Positions 19,696-28,965 of a stretch of DNA of 64,000 bases are shown piece by piece. Position 1 is the stretch's first letter. Every line of letters starts with the position of its first letter. Where the stretch lies: the NCBI GenBank assembly GCA_025360045.1, contig JANYCY010000019.1, positions 17,114 to 81,113 of the forward strand, in the 5' to 3' direction. Both the position numbers and the translations under genes were made by a program. The notes beneath the pieces were generated by a model. The model saw only the letters and a program-made list of their open reading frames with translations. It searched no databases and was not told the origin of the DNA. This stretch comes from Janthinobacterium sp. (GTDB taxonomy: Bacteria > Pseudomonadota > Gammaproteobacteria > Burkholderiales > Chitinibacteraceae).

Positions 19696-22284
19696 ATGGA
19701 ATTGAATCTTTACCAGTCCGATGTGATCGCCGATTTGCGTGGCTATTTGGCTAAATGGCAGGCGGCGGGAGATGCGTCTTTAGCGTATCGCGCGCATTGG
19801 GAGGCCAAAGGCGTGCTGCAAATGCCTAGCTTTCAGGCTGCGGCGCATGGTGCGCCGCAAATTTGTGCCAAAGTGCCCACAGCCGGTGGTAAAACCTTGA
19901 TTGGTATTCACGCTTTGGCGACGTGTTTTGATGCGTTGGAGCGGCGGCAAGGCGATGCGCGGCTGTGCGTGTGGTTAGTGCCATCTACCTCAATTCATGA
20001 TCAGGTGCTTACTGCCTTTACTCAGCCAGATCATCCTTACCGCGTGGCGCTTAATCGCCTGTTCAACGGCCGCGTGACGGTATTAGATAAGGCAGGCTTA
20101 TTGAACGGTTTTGATTACGATGATGCGCATGATGGCGTGGTGATAGCGGTGCTGACGTACGCCAGCCTGCGGGCCAAAAATAAGGATGATCGTAAGCTAT
20201 ATCAGGAAAATGGCGCATTAGCTGAGTTTGATGGTGTGGCACTTGATGAGGCGATTGATTCGGCGTCTTTGGTGGCCGCAATGGCCAGCCTTAATCCCCT
20301 TATCGTCGTGGATGAAAGCCATAACGCGACTACGCCTTTATCCAATGACATGCTGCGGCATTTGAACCCTGCGCTGGTGCTGGAGCTAACGGCAACGCCG
20401 CGTAGCGGGGCAAATTTGGTGAGTGCGGTGGGGGCCATGGCGCTACGTGAGCAGCATATGGTTAAGCTGCCAGTCATTGTGCGTAATTTGCCAGACCAAG
20501 ATGCTGTGATTGCCCATGCGATTGATTTACGTGCCCGTTTAGAGGCTCAGGCTCAGCTTGAGACGGTAGCGGGTGGTTGTTTTATTCGCCCTATTGTCTT
20601 GCTGCAAGCCGAGCCTAAAAACGCCGAAGATAGCCGCAGCTTTGAGTTGGTCAAAGCCGATTTACTGGCACGAGGAATTCCTGCCGAGCAAATTGCCATT
20701 AAAACCGCCAAAATCGACGAGCTTAAAGGTGTGGTGCTAGCAGAGCGTGATTGCCCGATTCGCTTTGTAATCACCGTGAATGCTTTGAAAGAAGGCTGGG
20801 ATTGCCCGTTTGCTTATATTTTGGCGACACTGGCGGATCGATCATCGCCGGTTGATGTCGAGCAAATTTTAGGGCGGATTTTGCGCCAGCCCGCAGTGCG
20901 GCTGCATGGGCACGAGGCATTGAATATGAGTTATGTGCTGACGGCTTCGGCGGTGTTCTCTAGCACCTTAGACAAAATCGTCGCTGGCTTGAATCGTGCA
21001 GGTTTTAGTCGCTTAGATTACCGCACGCCCGATACGCTGGTTGCGTCTGATGCTGCCAAGGCTGCGCCGCCAATTAATGATAAAGATCTATTTGCCGAGC
21101 CATCCGCATTGGATTTATGTGCGGAGCCACGCCCGCTGTCCCTCTCTCCCGCTAGTCATGCTGCAATGGTCCTCGATTTACATGATTCAGTGGCAGAGAC
21201 GTTAACCTATGCCAGCCAAGCTAATGCCGACTTAAATACTCAAATTGCAGGGCAAGTTGTCGAACGTGTTGCGCCTGAAATTCTGGAGAAGCAAGTGAAA
21301 TATCCTGTTCGTACTGAATTCGCTGCTGAAATTGCTGAGTTAAAAATCCCACAGTTTTTTATGTGTGTAGCGGGCTCTTTGCTTGAGGGCGAAGAGAATA
21401 GTTGGGTTTGGTTGGAGCGCGATCATTTGATTGGTCGGCAATTTAAATTGGCCAATTGTAATGTGCAGGATTTTAAGCTGACGCCAATGAATGGCGATTT
21501 GATTAAGCTCGATTTAGTCAAAGTGGGCGAGCACGATTACGAAGCCACTCGTGTTCGTATGAAAGATCAAGAAGTACGCCAGTTGAAAGAGTATCTATCC
21601 ACGCTGAATAAGGCTGCGAAAGTACAGCAAATTAGTGGTTTGGTCGGAAATTGGGTAGGTAAATTACCGCCTTTGGCAGAGAGTGATATTCGGGCTTATA
21701 TTGCGAAAATTTTGGAACCTTTGACATCTAGTCAGCTTGACGATGTATTAGAGCAACAGCAGGCGTATGTGGAATCGATCAAAGCCCGTATCAAACAAGA
21801 AATGGCGGCGTGGTCGTTGAAATGTTTTCAACAGTGGATTGCACGCGGTGAGATTGAAACTCGCCCACAGCATGCGCTGCCGACAAGCATTCATCCGGCC
21901 CAAGTGCTGTCCCCTTGTGAAAACACGCTGTATTTGCGCGAAGAGCGCGGTAATAGCTTAGAAAATAAAATGAGTGAGCTGCTGGCGGGTTTAGATAATG
22001 TCGCTTGGTGGCACCGTAATTCATTTGGGAAAGCTGGATTTATGCTCAACGGCCCAGTACAGCATCATTACCCTGATTTTATTGTGCGCTTAAAAAATGG
22101 GCGGCTGTTGTTGATCGAAACCAAAGGTGGTGATAGGGATAATTCTGATTCTGCGGCCAAAATTGCTTTGGGTGCCGAATGGGAAAAATTAGCTGGACGT
22201 CATTTTCGCTACTATATGGTGTTTGAAAATAATGCCCCAACGGGAGCTAAAAATTGGGATGAGATGATAGATATCTTGCGCTAG
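19696..22284 (+). CDS. res: Type III restriction enzyme, helicase/nuclease subunit (Res)
   Basis: 862 residues. SF2 helicase core: Walker A P61-TAGGKT67, DESH box D206-ESH209, motif III TATPRSG (~232) and the C-terminal RecA motif NALKEGWDCPFAYILATL with VEQILGRILRQP. The C-terminus has a PD-(D/E)xK nuclease: HYPD794-FIV ... LLIE808-T-K810. Type III Res needs Mod to find sites, hydrolyses ATP and cleaves unmodified DNA away from the recognition site. The gene looks intact, and its residues complete both catalytic centres, so the system is probably active. It is separated from mod by repeat B and may have its own promoter in that gap. Confidence 0.9.
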   Translation: MELNLYQSDVIADLRGYLAKWQAAGDASLAYRAHWEAKGVLQMPSFQAAAHGAPQICAKVPTAGGKTLIGIHALATCFDALERRQGDARLCVWLVPSTSIHDQVLTAFTQPDHPYRVALNRLFNGRVTVLDKAGLLNGFDYDDAHDGVVIAVLTYASLRAKNKDDRKLYQENGALAEFDGVALDEAIDSASLVAAMASLNPLIVVDESHNATTPLSNDMLRHLNPALVLELTATPRSGANLVSAVGAMALREQHMVKLPVIVRNLPDQDAVIAHAIDLRARLEAQAQLETVAGGCFIRPIVLLQAEPKNAEDSRSFELVKADLLARGIPAEQIAIKTAKIDELKGVVLAERDCPIRFVITVNALKEGWDCPFAYILATLADRSSPVDVEQILGRILRQPAVRLHGHEALNMSYVLTASAVFSSTLDKIVAGLNRAGFSRLDYRTPDTLVASDAAKAAPPINDKDLFAEPSALDLCAEPRPLSLSPASHAAMVLDLHDSVAETLTYASQANADLNTQIAGQVVERVAPEILEKQVKYPVRTEFAAEIAELKIPQFFMCVAGSLLEGEENSWVWLERDHLIGRQFKLANCNVQDFKLTPMNGDLIKLDLVKVGEHDYEATRVRMKDQEVRQLKEYLSTLNKAAKVQQISGLVGNWVGKLPPLAESDIRAYIAKILEPLTSSQLDDVLEQQQAYVESIKARIKQEMAAWSLKCFQQWIARGEIETRPQHALPTSIHPAQVLSPCENTLYLREERGNSLENKMSELLAGLDNVAWWHRNSFGKAGFMLNGPVQHHYPDFIVRLKNGRLLLIETKGGDRDNSDSAAKIALGAEWEKLAGRHFRYYMVFENNAPTGAKNWDEMIDILR

Positions 22285-22321
22285 CTGCTCTGCCAGTGAT
22301 GTCGCACTGCCATCATGCCTG

Positions 22322-22356
22322 TATCGGGAATTCAGTATGCTACTGGATTCCCGATA
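22322..22356. repeat. Inverted repeat TATCGGGAAT-x-CAG/CTG-x-ATTCCCGATA downstream of res
   Basis: A 14-bp stem with one mismatch and a 7-nt loop, followed by another CGGGAATGACG half. It resembles the short 'ATTCCCG' repeats scattered in many proteobacteria. Its place at the end of res suggests a transcript end. A related CGTCATCCCCGA/TCGGGGATGACG hairpin is at 36375-36407. Confidence 0.6.
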
Positions 22357-22523
22357 AAAGCATTCGGGAATGACGCTGCTTCGAAAATGGGAAATTAATA
22401 ATTCCCCTATCCTAACTCTTTGGTATGGGCCCTGCTGCCTTGCATCCTGTCCTATCCACAAGGACAGCTCTCCCCATCTCGCTTATACTTCGCACCCGTC
22501 AGAAATATTATCTAAGGCCCATC

Positions 22524-23762
22524 ATGTCCTTTTCCGCTCTGGGTCTGTCACCCGCCGTTTTACTTGCCGCTAGCAAAAAATCCTATATCACCCCAACGCC
22601 CGTTCAGGCGGAGGTGATTCCTGCTGTGCTGTGGGGGGAGGATGTTTTGGCGCAGGCGGCCACGGGTTCGGGTAAAACGGCTGCTTATGTTTTGCCACTG
22701 CTGCATCTGATGACAACGGGCAGTAGCAAGGCGCTGATTCTGGTGCCAACGCGTGAGTTGGCGGTGCAGGTGGGTGAGGAGATTAAGGGCTTGCTGGCGG
22801 CATTAGGCAAAATGACTCGGCCTATTAAGCTGGCGACGGTATTTGGTGGTGTGGCGATTAATCCGCAAATGATGCAGCTGCGTGGTGGGGCCGATGTGCT
22901 GGTGGCAACGCCTGGACGCTTGCTGGATTTAATCGATAAAAATGCGGTGCGGCCGGAGTTTTTTAATACCTTGGTGCTGGATGAGGCCGATCGCTTGCTG
23001 GATATGGGCTTTGCTGCCGAAATTAATCGCATCTTGGCGCTGTTGCCGGCTAAGCGTCAGAGCCTGTTTTTCTCGGCTACTTTTCCTGATGATGTGAGCG
23101 CGCTGGCGACTGGCATATTAAAGAATCCAACACGGGTGATGATAGCGGCTACCGAAACGACTCAGCCAGATATCTTGCAGCGGGCGATTTTTGTGGATGC
23201 AGAGCGCCGTGCTGATGTACTCGCTCATTTGATCCAAGAGAATAATGGCCAGCGGGTGTTGGTGTTTGTAGCCAGCAAGCATGGCAGCGAGCAGCTGGCC
23301 AATACGCTGTACGCCAAAGGCATTAACGCTGCGCCTTTTCATGGCGAATTTAGCCAGGGGCGCCGTAATCAGGTGCTAGCCGAATTTAAATCGGGCAGCT
23401 TGCAAGTGGTGGTGGCGACCGATCTAGCTGGCCGTGGTATCGATATCGACGGGCTGCCGTTTGTAGTGAATTACGATTTGCCCCGCTCGCCGGTTGATTA
23501 CACCCACCGTATTGGCCGCACCGGCAGAAATGGCGCGAGTGGCACGGCGATTAGCTTGGTGAGTGCTGCTACCGAAGCGCATTTTCGCCTGATTGAAACC
23601 CGTCAGAATATCCGCCTAAGCCGTGAAGTGATTGCGGGCTTTGAAGCTAAGCTGACTAGCCTGCCCGTGGCGTCTATTAATGGTGGCGTGAAGGGTGTGC
23701 GTATGAGTAAAAAAGACAAGCTGCGTGCTGCGGCTGCGCGGGCTGAGCAAGATAATCAATAG
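22524..23762 (+). CDS. DEAD-box ATP-dependent RNA helicase (RhlE-like)
   Basis: The ATG at 22524, after AAGG, gives 412 residues beginning MSFSALGLSPAVLLAASKKSYITPTPVQAEVIPAVLWGEDVLAQAATGSGKTAAY, i.e. Q motif then motif I; the longer frame from 22425 adds a non-family N-terminus. Later motifs: PTRELAVQV (Ia), TPGRL (Ib), DEADRLLDMGF (II), FSATF (III), ATDLAGRGID (V) and HRIGRTGR (VI). A short basic tail (RMSKKDKLRAAAARAEQ) follows, as in RhlE proteins that act in ribosome assembly and RNA turnover, often at low temperature. It stands alone. Confidence 0.92.
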   Translation: MSFSALGLSPAVLLAASKKSYITPTPVQAEVIPAVLWGEDVLAQAATGSGKTAAYVLPLLHLMTTGSSKALILVPTRELAVQVGEEIKGLLAALGKMTRPIKLATVFGGVAINPQMMQLRGGADVLVATPGRLLDLIDKNAVRPEFFNTLVLDEADRLLDMGFAAEINRILALLPAKRQSLFFSATFPDDVSALATGILKNPTRVMIAATETTQPDILQRAIFVDAERRADVLAHLIQENNGQRVLVFVASKHGSEQLANTLYAKGINAAPFHGEFSQGRRNQVLAEFKSGSLQVVVATDLAGRGIDIDGLPFVVNYDLPRSPVDYTHRIGRTGRNGASGTAISLVSAATEAHFRLIETRQNIRLSREVIAGFEAKLTSLPVASINGGVKGVRMSKKDKLRAAAARAEQDNQ

Positions 23763-23912
23763 CCGCTGTTGTTTGTATTTAAACACATGCATGCCTGATT
23801 AAAATTGCATTTATTAAGCATAAATGAACTATTTCCTGCTGTGCTTATCGAACAATAAGGATTAGATATTTCAGATCCTCATCATTTGTTTAATCGCAGC
23901 AGGAGACAGACT

Positions 23913-24371
23913 ATGGCTTTGTTAGATTCGATCAAAAAGATGGGTCAAGATGCTAGTAAATTGCTAGCCAATGAAGTAACTAAATTTAAAAATAAAGATT
24001 TTTTAAATGCGGTGATTGCAGGATGTGCTTTAGTTGCCAGCAGTGATGGCACGATTAGTGCCGATGAAAAGCGTAAAATGCTTGGCTACATTCATCATTC
24101 GGATGAATTAAAGGCTTTTGATCAAGCTGATGTGATTGATTCATTTAATAAAGTAGCTTTAAAGTTTGATTTCGATTATGAAATAGGCAAGGCAGAAGCA
24201 TTAAAAACAATTGCTAAATTAAAAGGCAATCCTGATGCGAGTAAATTGATGATTCGCGTTTGCTGTGCAATTGGTGCTGCCGATGGTGATTTTGATGCCA
24301 ATGAAAAGAAAATGGTCATTGCCATTTGCCATGAGTTGGGGATCAATGAGGCCGAGTTTGATTTGAAGTAA
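23913..24371 (+). CDS. terB: TerB-family tellurite-resistance/stress protein
   Basis: The ATG at 23913 is preceded by a perfect AGGAGA. 152 residues, all alpha: DSIKKMGQDASKLLANEVTKFKNKDFLNAVIAGCALVASSDGTISADEKRKM and, in the second half, AIGAADGDFDANEKKMVIAIC. The two DGxhxxxEKxxM acidic segments are the metal-coordinating repeats of TerB. Ter proteins form membrane-associated stress modules whose biochemical role is unsettled. No terC, terD or terZ is present here, so this is a partial ter set next to AIM24-like genes. Confidence 0.9.
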   Translation: MALLDSIKKMGQDASKLLANEVTKFKNKDFLNAVIAGCALVASSDGTISADEKRKMLGYIHHSDELKAFDQADVIDSFNKVALKFDFDYEIGKAEALKTIAKLKGNPDASKLMIRVCCAIGAADGDFDANEKKMVIAICHELGINEAEFDLK

Positions 24372-24383
24372 ATATATTTAAGA

Positions 24384-24411
24384 TGAAAACCTGCTTTGGC
24401 AGGTTTTTTTT
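24384..24411 (+). terminator. Terminator after terB
   Basis: AAACCTGC-TTT-GGCAGGTTT stem followed by a T run. It separates terB from the AIM24 genes, so these are distinct transcripts. Confidence 0.88.
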
Positions 24412-24543
24412 GGTCTAAAGAAAGTAAATTGAGGATATATTTCGTTTTATTTGAGTGCCAGTAAGTAATATAAAAGATATGTCGATGGATTCTTGCTTTA
24501 CTCTTGCCAGTTGCTCTAAAAATACCCAATATGAGGTGAGTCA

Positions 24544-25212
24544 ATGCCAACTGGTGCAAATTCGCCAGCGCTAGGATCTATTGGGAGAGGTGCCGTGAGC
24601 AGTTTCAGAATCAATACAGATCGCTTGCTAGAGGTTGATTTGCAGAATGAAAAAGTGCTGGCGATTGCCGGTGCGATGGTGGCCTACACCGGCACGATGA
24701 AGTTTGAAAAAGCTATTTTGGGCGGCGAAGGGTTGTTTGGTGCGCTAAAGCGCAAGGTCACCAATGAGGGCATGTCGCTCATGCAAACCGTTGGTACGGG
24801 CAAAGTATTTTTTGCCCATAATGCGGCCGAGATTGCGGTGATTCCGCTGGCAAATGAAAAGTTATTTATTGAAAGCAGCAGCTTATTGGCTTACGACGCT
24901 GGCCTTAAAACCAATACCTCTTTTGCTGGCCTGCGCGGGGCTGCATCGGGGCAGGGCTTGTTTACCACCACGGTAGAAGGCAGCGGCAATATCGCGGTGA
25001 TTTCGCGTGGCAATCTGATTACGCTGGAAGTAGGGCCCAATTACCCCTTGTTTGTGGATCCGGATGCCTTTATTGGCTACAAGGGCAATATCTCGCAAGA
25101 GTTTGTGTTTGATGTGAACTGGCGAACGATGGTGGGCGAGGCATCGGGCGAATCTTATCAATTCAAGTTTACCGGTCAGGGCGTGGTGTATATCCAGCCT
25201 GCTGAACGATAA
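24544..25212 (+). CDS. AIM24-family protein 1
   Basis: 222 residues; the ATG is preceded by GAGGTGA. It has the AIM24 beta-rich repeat fold: LLEVDLQNEKVLAIAGAMVAYTGTMKFEKA, GTGKVFFAHNAAEIAVIPL, LFIESSSLLAYDAGL, SGQGLFTTTVEGSGNIAVIS and FTGQGVVYIQPAER. AIM24 homologues are widespread; the yeast protein affects mitochondrial membrane organisation, and bacterial members occur beside ter-type stress genes. No enzymatic residue is evident. First of three tandem paralogues. Confidence 0.85.
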   Translation: MPTGANSPALGSIGRGAVSSFRINTDRLLEVDLQNEKVLAIAGAMVAYTGTMKFEKAILGGEGLFGALKRKVTNEGMSLMQTVGTGKVFFAHNAAEIAVIPLANEKLFIESSSLLAYDAGLKTNTSFAGLRGAASGQGLFTTTVEGSGNIAVISRGNLITLEVGPNYPLFVDPDAFIGYKGNISQEFVFDVNWRTMVGEASGESYQFKFTGQGVVYIQPAER

Positions 25213-25240
25213 AACTAGCCTGCCATTTAAGGATTAAGCC

Positions 25241-25882
25241 ATGCCTTCTTACACGCAAATCAATGAAAAACTGATTGAAATCACCCTGAATAACGAAGAA
25301 GTCTTTGCCAAAAAAGGCTCAATGATTGCTTATCAGGGTAAGGTGAATTTCGCCCGTTCTTTTCTGGCCGGTGGCGGAGTGCAAGACCTGGCGATGCGCA
25401 CGGTAACGAGCGAAAGCAATGCCGTGATGGTGGCAAAAGGATCGGGAAAAGTTTATTACGGGCACAATGGATTATTTGTCAGCATTATTCAGGTCAATAA
25501 TGAGATGGTGTATGTAGAGAGCGAAACACTGCTCGCCTACGATGCACGGCTTACCGTTGGCACGATGTTTTTGGGCAATCAGGGCGGCGTGCAGAGCATG
25601 GTGCGCGGCGCGGTGAGCGGGCAGGGTTTGTTTACTACCACCTTGCAAGGCACGGGCGAAATGGCGATTTTATCGGATGGTAATGCGATTGCTTTGCCAG
25701 TCACTGCCGAGCAGCCGGTGTTTGTCGATCCTAATGCCTATATCGGCCACAAAGGAAATCTGACTTCTGCCATTGTGACCGATTTAAATTGGAAAACTTT
25801 TGTTGGGCAGGCTTCGGGCGAATCCTACCAAGTGAAGTTTATGGGGCAGGGCACGGTTTATATTCAGGCGAGTGAAAGATAA
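25241..25882 (+). CDS. AIM24-family protein 2
   Basis: 213 residues; AAGGA 8 nt before the ATG. Clearly paralogous to the preceding gene over its full length: FAKKGSMIAYQGKVNFARSFL, GSGKVYYGHNGLFVSIIQV, VYVESETLLAYDARL, SGQGLFTTTLQGTGEMAILSDG, FVDPNAYIGHKGNLTS and FMGQGTVYIQASER. The shared FVDPxAxIGxKGN block argues for local duplication. Its stop overlaps the start of the third paralogue (TAATG). Confidence 0.85.
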   Translation: MPSYTQINEKLIEITLNNEEVFAKKGSMIAYQGKVNFARSFLAGGGVQDLAMRTVTSESNAVMVAKGSGKVYYGHNGLFVSIIQVNNEMVYVESETLLAYDARLTVGTMFLGNQGGVQSMVRGAVSGQGLFTTTLQGTGEMAILSDGNAIALPVTAEQPVFVDPNAYIGHKGNLTSAIVTDLNWKTFVGQASGESYQVKFMGQGTVYIQASER

Positions 25883-26613
25883 TGACTATTTATAATCCCG
25901 GTAATTTACCTAAAAACGATAATCTAAATCGCTTTGCCTTTGTGGTGGATGTGGCCGACGAGATTTTTATTCGTAAAGGGAAAATGATTGCGTTTTATGG
26001 GCAGCTGCAATTTAATGCGCTAGGCTCTAGCCTGCTCGATATCTTAGTCAAAGAGTCATTTAATTCGCCGCTCTATATTAATCATTTCGTCGTGGCTAAG
26101 GGGCAAGGGCAGTTGATTTTGGGTGATAACGGTAATGATATCGCCTGCTATGATCTTGAAGACGCCAATATGACCATTAAGGCCAGCCATTTGCTGGGCT
26201 TTAGTAAAAATATTATTTGCCAAGAATCAACCATGCCAGGTTTCTTAACTTTAATGGGCAATGGCAAATTAATTGCCTCAAGCAATGGCCCAGTGCACTT
26301 TTTAGATTTGCCATGCCGCGTTGATGAGCAAGCGATTCTAGGCTGGGCAGATTGCCCTAGCCCGTCTTATCGCTATGATTATGAACATGTTACTGGCGTA
26401 TTGTCGGCGGTGGGTGCGATGACAAATATCACTTTATCTGGCGAAGAAAAGCAGATTGATTTTAGCGGCCAAGGCACAGTGCTGATTCAATCCTCCGAGT
26501 TTGGATTAAATGATCACTCTGCTCTGGCGCATATCATTTCACAATTGCCATTTTTAAATAAAAGTGAATTGGGCAGCCTGAATTCATTTGTTGCGCAGAA
26601 TTTGAAGGCTTAA
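25882..26613 (+). CDS. AIM24-family protein 3 (divergent)
   Basis: 243 residues starting inside the stop of paralogue 2. The family pattern is retained but more diverged: FIRKGKMIAFYGQLQFNALG, KGQGQLILGDNGNDIACYDLED, IKASHLLGFSKNI, GNGKLIASSNGPVHFLDL, AILGWADCPSPSY and FSGQGTVLIQSSEF. A ~30-residue C-terminal tail (LAHIISQLPFLNKSELGSLNSFVAQNL) is unique to this copy. Co-translation suggests the three proteins act together, perhaps as a hetero-oligomer. Confidence 0.8.
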   Translation: MTIYNPGNLPKNDNLNRFAFVVDVADEIFIRKGKMIAFYGQLQFNALGSSLLDILVKESFNSPLYINHFVVAKGQGQLILGDNGNDIACYDLEDANMTIKASHLLGFSKNIICQESTMPGFLTLMGNGKLIASSNGPVHFLDLPCRVDEQAILGWADCPSPSYRYDYEHVTGVLSAVGAMTNITLSGEEKQIDFSGQGTVLIQSSEFGLNDHSALAHIISQLPFLNKSELGSLNSFVAQNLKA

Positions 26614-26634
26614 GGCTGTAGGGTGGATTCTATG

Positions 26635-26809
26635 CCATAAGTATCTACACCAGTCAGCACACTTGTTCCCCCTTTGTAAAAGGGGGGCAGGGGGGATTTG
26701 CAGTTGATGTTGGGCTGAAATTAGCAAAAAACCAAAGGCAAATCCCCTTCTGGCAAAGGGGGGGCTGCAGCATTGAAGTGCTGCCATTAATTTGTGTAGA
26801 TACCTATGG
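26635..26809. repeat. Repeat family B, copy 2: MITE-like element with 16-bp terminal inverted repeats
   Basis: CCATAAGTATCTACAC (26635-26650) and its inverted partner GTGTAGATACCTATGG (26794-26809) differ by one base. Inside are facing CCCCCTTTGTAAAAGGGGG and AATCCCCTTCTGGCAAAGGGGG segments. Total about 175 bp, no ORF. It lies between the convergent AIM24 and pepO genes and is the best-preserved B copy in the window. Confidence 0.8.
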
Positions 26810-26833
26810 GCTCTTTGCCCACCCTAAATTCAA

Positions 26834-28849
26834 TTACCAAATATTTACCCGTTTCTCCTCGCTTCTTAATGTCGATTTGTCGCATGAAAATGCAGCAGCA
26901 AATTCTGGCATATTGGCAAAAGGTGCAATCACCCGGTATTTTTCTGGCGCATGTGGATCGGTTAAGATTTGTAGGCGCAATTCTTCTGGCCGAGTATTAC
27001 TTCTAAAGCTTTGTGCATTGGCAACAAAGAAGCGTTGCTCTTGGGTAAGTCCCTCTATTTTTTCTGCTTGCGGCTTAGTTGCTAGGGATTTTTTTAAAGC
27101 TTGAAAAGCGATTTTTAAGCCACCTAGGTCCGCAATATTTTCACCTGCGGTGAGCTTGCCATTGATATGCAGCTTATCAATGGGATTAAATTCATCAAAT
27201 TGTTTTTCTATTCTTGCAACTCGGGCAGTAAAGTTTTTTTTGTCGTCTTTAGTCCACCAACTTTTTAAATTACCATCACCATCAAACTGGCTGCCTTCAT
27301 CATCAAAAGCATGAATTAATTCATGGCCAATAGTGGCTCCGGTATTGCCATAATTACTGGCGGTATCTGCACCCATATGAAAGAGTGGTGCTTGCAAAAT
27401 ACCCGCAGGAAACACCATTTCATTCATGGTTGGGTTGTAATAGGCATTAACGGTGGAAGGCGTCATTCCCCATTCGTTTCTATCGATTTCCTTGCCTAAT
27501 TTAGCAAGTTGACGCTTAAATTCAAACGCATGGCTGCGGCGGATATTGGCCGCATAAGATTCTTTATCAATTTGTAAATTACTATAATCTCGCCAAGTAT
27601 CTGGATAGCCTATTTTGACAACGACTTTATCGAGCTTTTTCAATGCCTGCTCTTTAGTGGCCGCGCTCATCCATTCTAAATTCTTTATTTGATCTGCGAT
27701 TGCTAGCTTAATATTTGTAACCATTTCTAGCGCTTCGGTTTTGGCTGCAGGGCTAAAGTATTCTGCAACGTACAGCTCCCCTAGTGCTTCGCCTAGGCTT
27801 TGATCTAGACTTTTTAATACCCGCTTCCAGCGTGGCCTTAATTCTTTTGTGCCAGATAGGGTTTGGCTATAAAAAGTAAAATCGGCATTTACAAATGCAG
27901 ATGAAAGATATTTTGCTTGAGTATGAGCTAAGTGCCAGCGTAAATAGGTTTTCCAATCGTCTAAAGATACTGAGCTAACTGTATTACTGATATGGCTAAA
28001 GAATTTAGGCTGGGAAATATTCATATCTGTGGGGCTGCTAATGCCAATCGCTTCAAAATAAGCCTGCCAAGCCAAATTGGGGCTTATTTTTTGCAAACCT
28101 TTTAGGGTGAGCAAATGGTAAGTTGCTTCAGGATCGCGTTGCTCAACTTTTGTCATTGATGCACGAGCAAGGCCTGTTTCTAAACGCAGCACACGAATAG
28201 CGTTTTTTTCGGCAGCCTGTGGCTTATCGCCTAGTAGGCCAAATATTTCTACTAAGTGGGCCTTATATTGTTGGCGTAATTTTGTATGCTTGCTATCGGT
28301 TTTTAGATAGTAATCTCGATCAGGTAAGCCCAAACCACCTTGAGATAAATCTATGATATAGCGCAGTGAATTTTTTGCGTCTTGGCTCACATCCAAATTA
28401 AATAGTGGATTAATCCCTTCTTTATGTAATTGCGCTAAAACCTGAATCAGGTCTGTCTGCGTTTGAATTGCCGCGATCTGAGCTAAGTGCTCTGCCAGTG
28501 GTTTAGCGCCTTCAGCTTCTAAACGTGCTTCATCCATGCCGCTTAAATAAAATGCCCCGACTTTTTGTGTGGAAGGGTTGCTGCTATTTGATTTAGCCGC
28601 AGATTCAATAATATTTTTAAGTGCTGTGAGATTGCGTTCAGAAACCTCATCATAAGCCCCATATCGAGCGCGATCTGCTGGCACAGGGTGATTTGCCAGC
28701 CAATGTCCATTGGCATATTGATAAAAATTGCTGCAAGGATCCGCCGATCTATCCATGGTATTGGCTTCTATCACTAAATTATTAGCATGGCTGAATGCGG
28801 AGCCAGCAATAAATAGCGCAGCAATGGCGGCGCGAATTGGATTAGGCAT
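26834..28849 (-). CDS. pepO: M13-family zinc metallopeptidase (neprilysin / PepO-like)
   Basis: 671 residues with signal peptide MPNPIRAAIAALFIAGSAFSHA. The N-terminal M13 domain starts DRSADPCSNFYQYANGHWLANHPVPADRARYGAYDEV. The catalytic domain has H509-ELIH513 (zinc-binding HExxH with Glu510), E570-NIADLGG (third zinc ligand) and NAYYNPTMNEMVFPAGILQ, the family's substrate-binding NAYY motif. These enzymes cut oligopeptides below roughly 40 residues, here in the periplasm or outside. The combination with dppABCDF suggests peptide nutrition. The Shine-Dalgarno is weak. It runs in the same direction as arsR but is separated from it by a strong terminator. Confidence 0.92.
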   Translation of the reverse strand: MPNPIRAAIAALFIAGSAFSHANNLVIEANTMDRSADPCSNFYQYANGHWLANHPVPADRARYGAYDEVSERNLTALKNIIESAAKSNSSNPSTQKVGAFYLSGMDEARLEAEGAKPLAEHLAQIAAIQTQTDLIQVLAQLHKEGINPLFNLDVSQDAKNSLRYIIDLSQGGLGLPDRDYYLKTDSKHTKLRQQYKAHLVEIFGLLGDKPQAAEKNAIRVLRLETGLARASMTKVEQRDPEATYHLLTLKGLQKISPNLAWQAYFEAIGISSPTDMNISQPKFFSHISNTVSSVSLDDWKTYLRWHLAHTQAKYLSSAFVNADFTFYSQTLSGTKELRPRWKRVLKSLDQSLGEALGELYVAEYFSPAAKTEALEMVTNIKLAIADQIKNLEWMSAATKEQALKKLDKVVVKIGYPDTWRDYSNLQIDKESYAANIRRSHAFEFKRQLAKLGKEIDRNEWGMTPSTVNAYYNPTMNEMVFPAGILQAPLFHMGADTASNYGNTGATIGHELIHAFDDEGSQFDGDGNLKSWWTKDDKKNFTARVARIEKQFDEFNPIDKLHINGKLTAGENIADLGGLKIAFQALKKSLATKPQAEKIEGLTQEQRFFVANAQSFRSNTRPEELRLQILTDPHAPEKYRVIAPFANMPEFAAAFSCDKSTLRSEEKRVNIW

Positions 28850-28932
28850 GGGGCATCTTATTCATTAATGGATTAGCCCTAAATTTACGTGGCCATGCTA
28901 TTTAAATATATTGGGGAATAACGGAAGTGTAT

Positions 28933-28965
28933 AAAAATGGCCACTCAAGTGAGTGGCCATTTTTA
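28933..28965 (-). terminator. Perfect terminator hairpin at the end of arsR
   Basis: AAAAATGGCCACTCA pairs with TGAGTGGCCATTTTT: a flawless 15-bp stem. On the minus strand it ends in a T run and overlaps the arsR stop codon. Confidence 0.9.

Noticed and set aside
17912..22284. mod/res pair as part of a BREX or DISARM island
   Set aside because: No other BREX or DISARM component lies near it; motif order and the Res nuclease fit an ordinary type III system.
26778..27104. Plus-strand ORF of 108 codons at the 3' end of pepO
   Set aside because: It is antisense to the conserved C-terminal region of the M13 peptidase.
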